Shown: one piece after another, positions 63,590 to 64,000 of the stretch
Layout: every line of letters begins with the position of its first letter
How positions within the stretch are numbered: the first letter of the stretch is position 1
Origin: Anniella stebbinsi
Taxonomy: Eukaryota > Chordata > Lepidosauria > Squamata > Anniellidae
NCBI GenBank assembly: GCA_029215795.1
Contig: JARDYH010000004.1
Location: 219,473,517 to 219,537,516, forward strand
Reading direction: 5' to 3'
DNA length: 64,000 bases
Program-made: the position numbers and the translations under genes
The notes under the pieces: generated by a model
Told to the model about the DNA's origin: nothing
Databases searched by the model: none
The model's input: the letters and a program-made list of their open reading frames with translations, nothing else

Positions 63590-64000
63590 TAGGGATGTGC
63601 ACTGGATCGGACCCGATCCACGATCCGGGTCCGGTCCAGTGGGAAATCAGATAAATTATCCGATTTCCAATCCAACAGCTGGCTCCGCCGATCCAGTCTG
63701 AACCGATCCGAAAAGGCTCTGAACCGGTTCGGCGGATCGGCGGATCGGCGGATCGGCGGGCGCCCACTGGCTTACCTTTTAGGGATGCCCATCCAGCGCC
63801 GGCGGCTACTACCAGCGGGCTCCGCGGCCTGCTCCAGGGTGGCGCGCCGGGTGATCACCCGGCGCGCTACTCGAGAGCAAGCCGCAAAGCCGGCTGGCGG
63901 TAGCCGCCGGCGCCGGACGGGAGTGAACGGCCCTAAAAGGTAGGCAGTGGCGGGGAAGGGGGCTTACCCCCCCCGGAGCCGTCCGCTTCTATCCGCGGGC
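63590..64000. mobile_element. FB-F: hAT-type foldback element, truncated by the window end
   Basis: Starts TAGGGATGTGCACTGGATCG. It continues with GACCCGATCCACGATCCG, then GGAAATCAGATAAATTATCC and GAACCGGTTCGGCGGATCGG, the reverse of the FB-C right end, so this copy lies in the opposite orientation. A GC-rich hairpin module at 63773-63940 has the perfect 26-bp centre GCGCGCCGGGTGATCACC, then CGGCGCGC. The last bases (AGCCGTCCGCTTCTATCCGC) match, in reverse, 50517-50560 of FB-C. The left neighbour ATTATCTT is the expected duplication; the right one is outside the window. Confidence 0.88.

Overview
The window looks like non-coding DNA (intergenic or intronic) from a vertebrate nuclear genome, most likely a squamate reptile. 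The evidence is CR1 retroposon ends with the ATTCTATG tail repeat, L2/L3-type LINE 3' ends with (ATT)n or (AAAT)n tails, MIR-like and other tRNA-derived SINEs, a 5'-truncated L1 and many palindromic hAT-type DNA elements. I recognise no cellular protein exon, rRNA, tRNA or CRISPR array. The longest readable coding remains are C-terminal LINE ORF2 fragments: L2-like at 16728-17249 and 44231-44746, CR1 at 39993-40292 and L1 at 57661-58320.

1-19 kb: old, mixed repeats. These include palindromic MITEs (520-839, 1428-1593, 7439-7918 with a nested 7612-7727, 11305-11794), CR1 and L2/L3 fragments, and a MIR-like SINE abutting an L2-like LINE (16498-17427). About 19.26-20.06 kb is the only CpG-island-like segment and the best candidate for a promoter or first exon. 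20-32 kb is mostly single-copy, moderately AT-rich sequence with scattered MITEs, LINE ends and microsatellites. A few stretches are rich in homeodomain/POU-like motifs and could be conserved regulatory DNA.

32.8-64 kb is dominated by a striking family of long foldback elements, here named FB. Five are complete: FB-A 32816-34010, FB-B 46123-49287, FB-C 50188-51525, FB-D 52367-53007 and FB-E 57553-59575. A sixth, FB-F, starts at 63590 and runs off the window. All begin TAGGG(A/G)TRTGYA and end with the inverse. Each complete copy is flanked by a perfect 8-bp target-site duplication (CTGAGTTG, ATTTATAT, CTACCCAA, AAACACAT, AATAAAGC). This places them in the hAT superfamily, and the terminus resembles that of maize Ac. 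They encode no transposase that I can see, so they would depend on one supplied in trans.

The FB elements are modular. Their subterminal arrays are GGATC-, CGATA- or CGGAAT-type. Their interiors are either AT-rich ~145-160 bp units arranged as a giant palindrome (B, D, E) or GC-rich ~190-bp hairpins in series, with consensus splice-donor-like edges (A, C, F). End type and interior type combine freely. FB-E carries a nested L1 with its own target-site duplication, which gives a relative age. Older relatives with degraded or TAGGGCTGTG ends lie at 5688-6151, 11305-11794 (perfect 8-bp duplication) and 27795-28285.

A second palindromic hAT-like family (P1, TAG(G/A)GTGACC ends) appears seven times. 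Its long form looks like two head-to-head copies of a ~160-bp monomer, and two copies keep perfect 8-bp duplications. Family labels P1-P7, FB and J are mine. Repeat names were assigned by eye from remembered family features, not by a database search.
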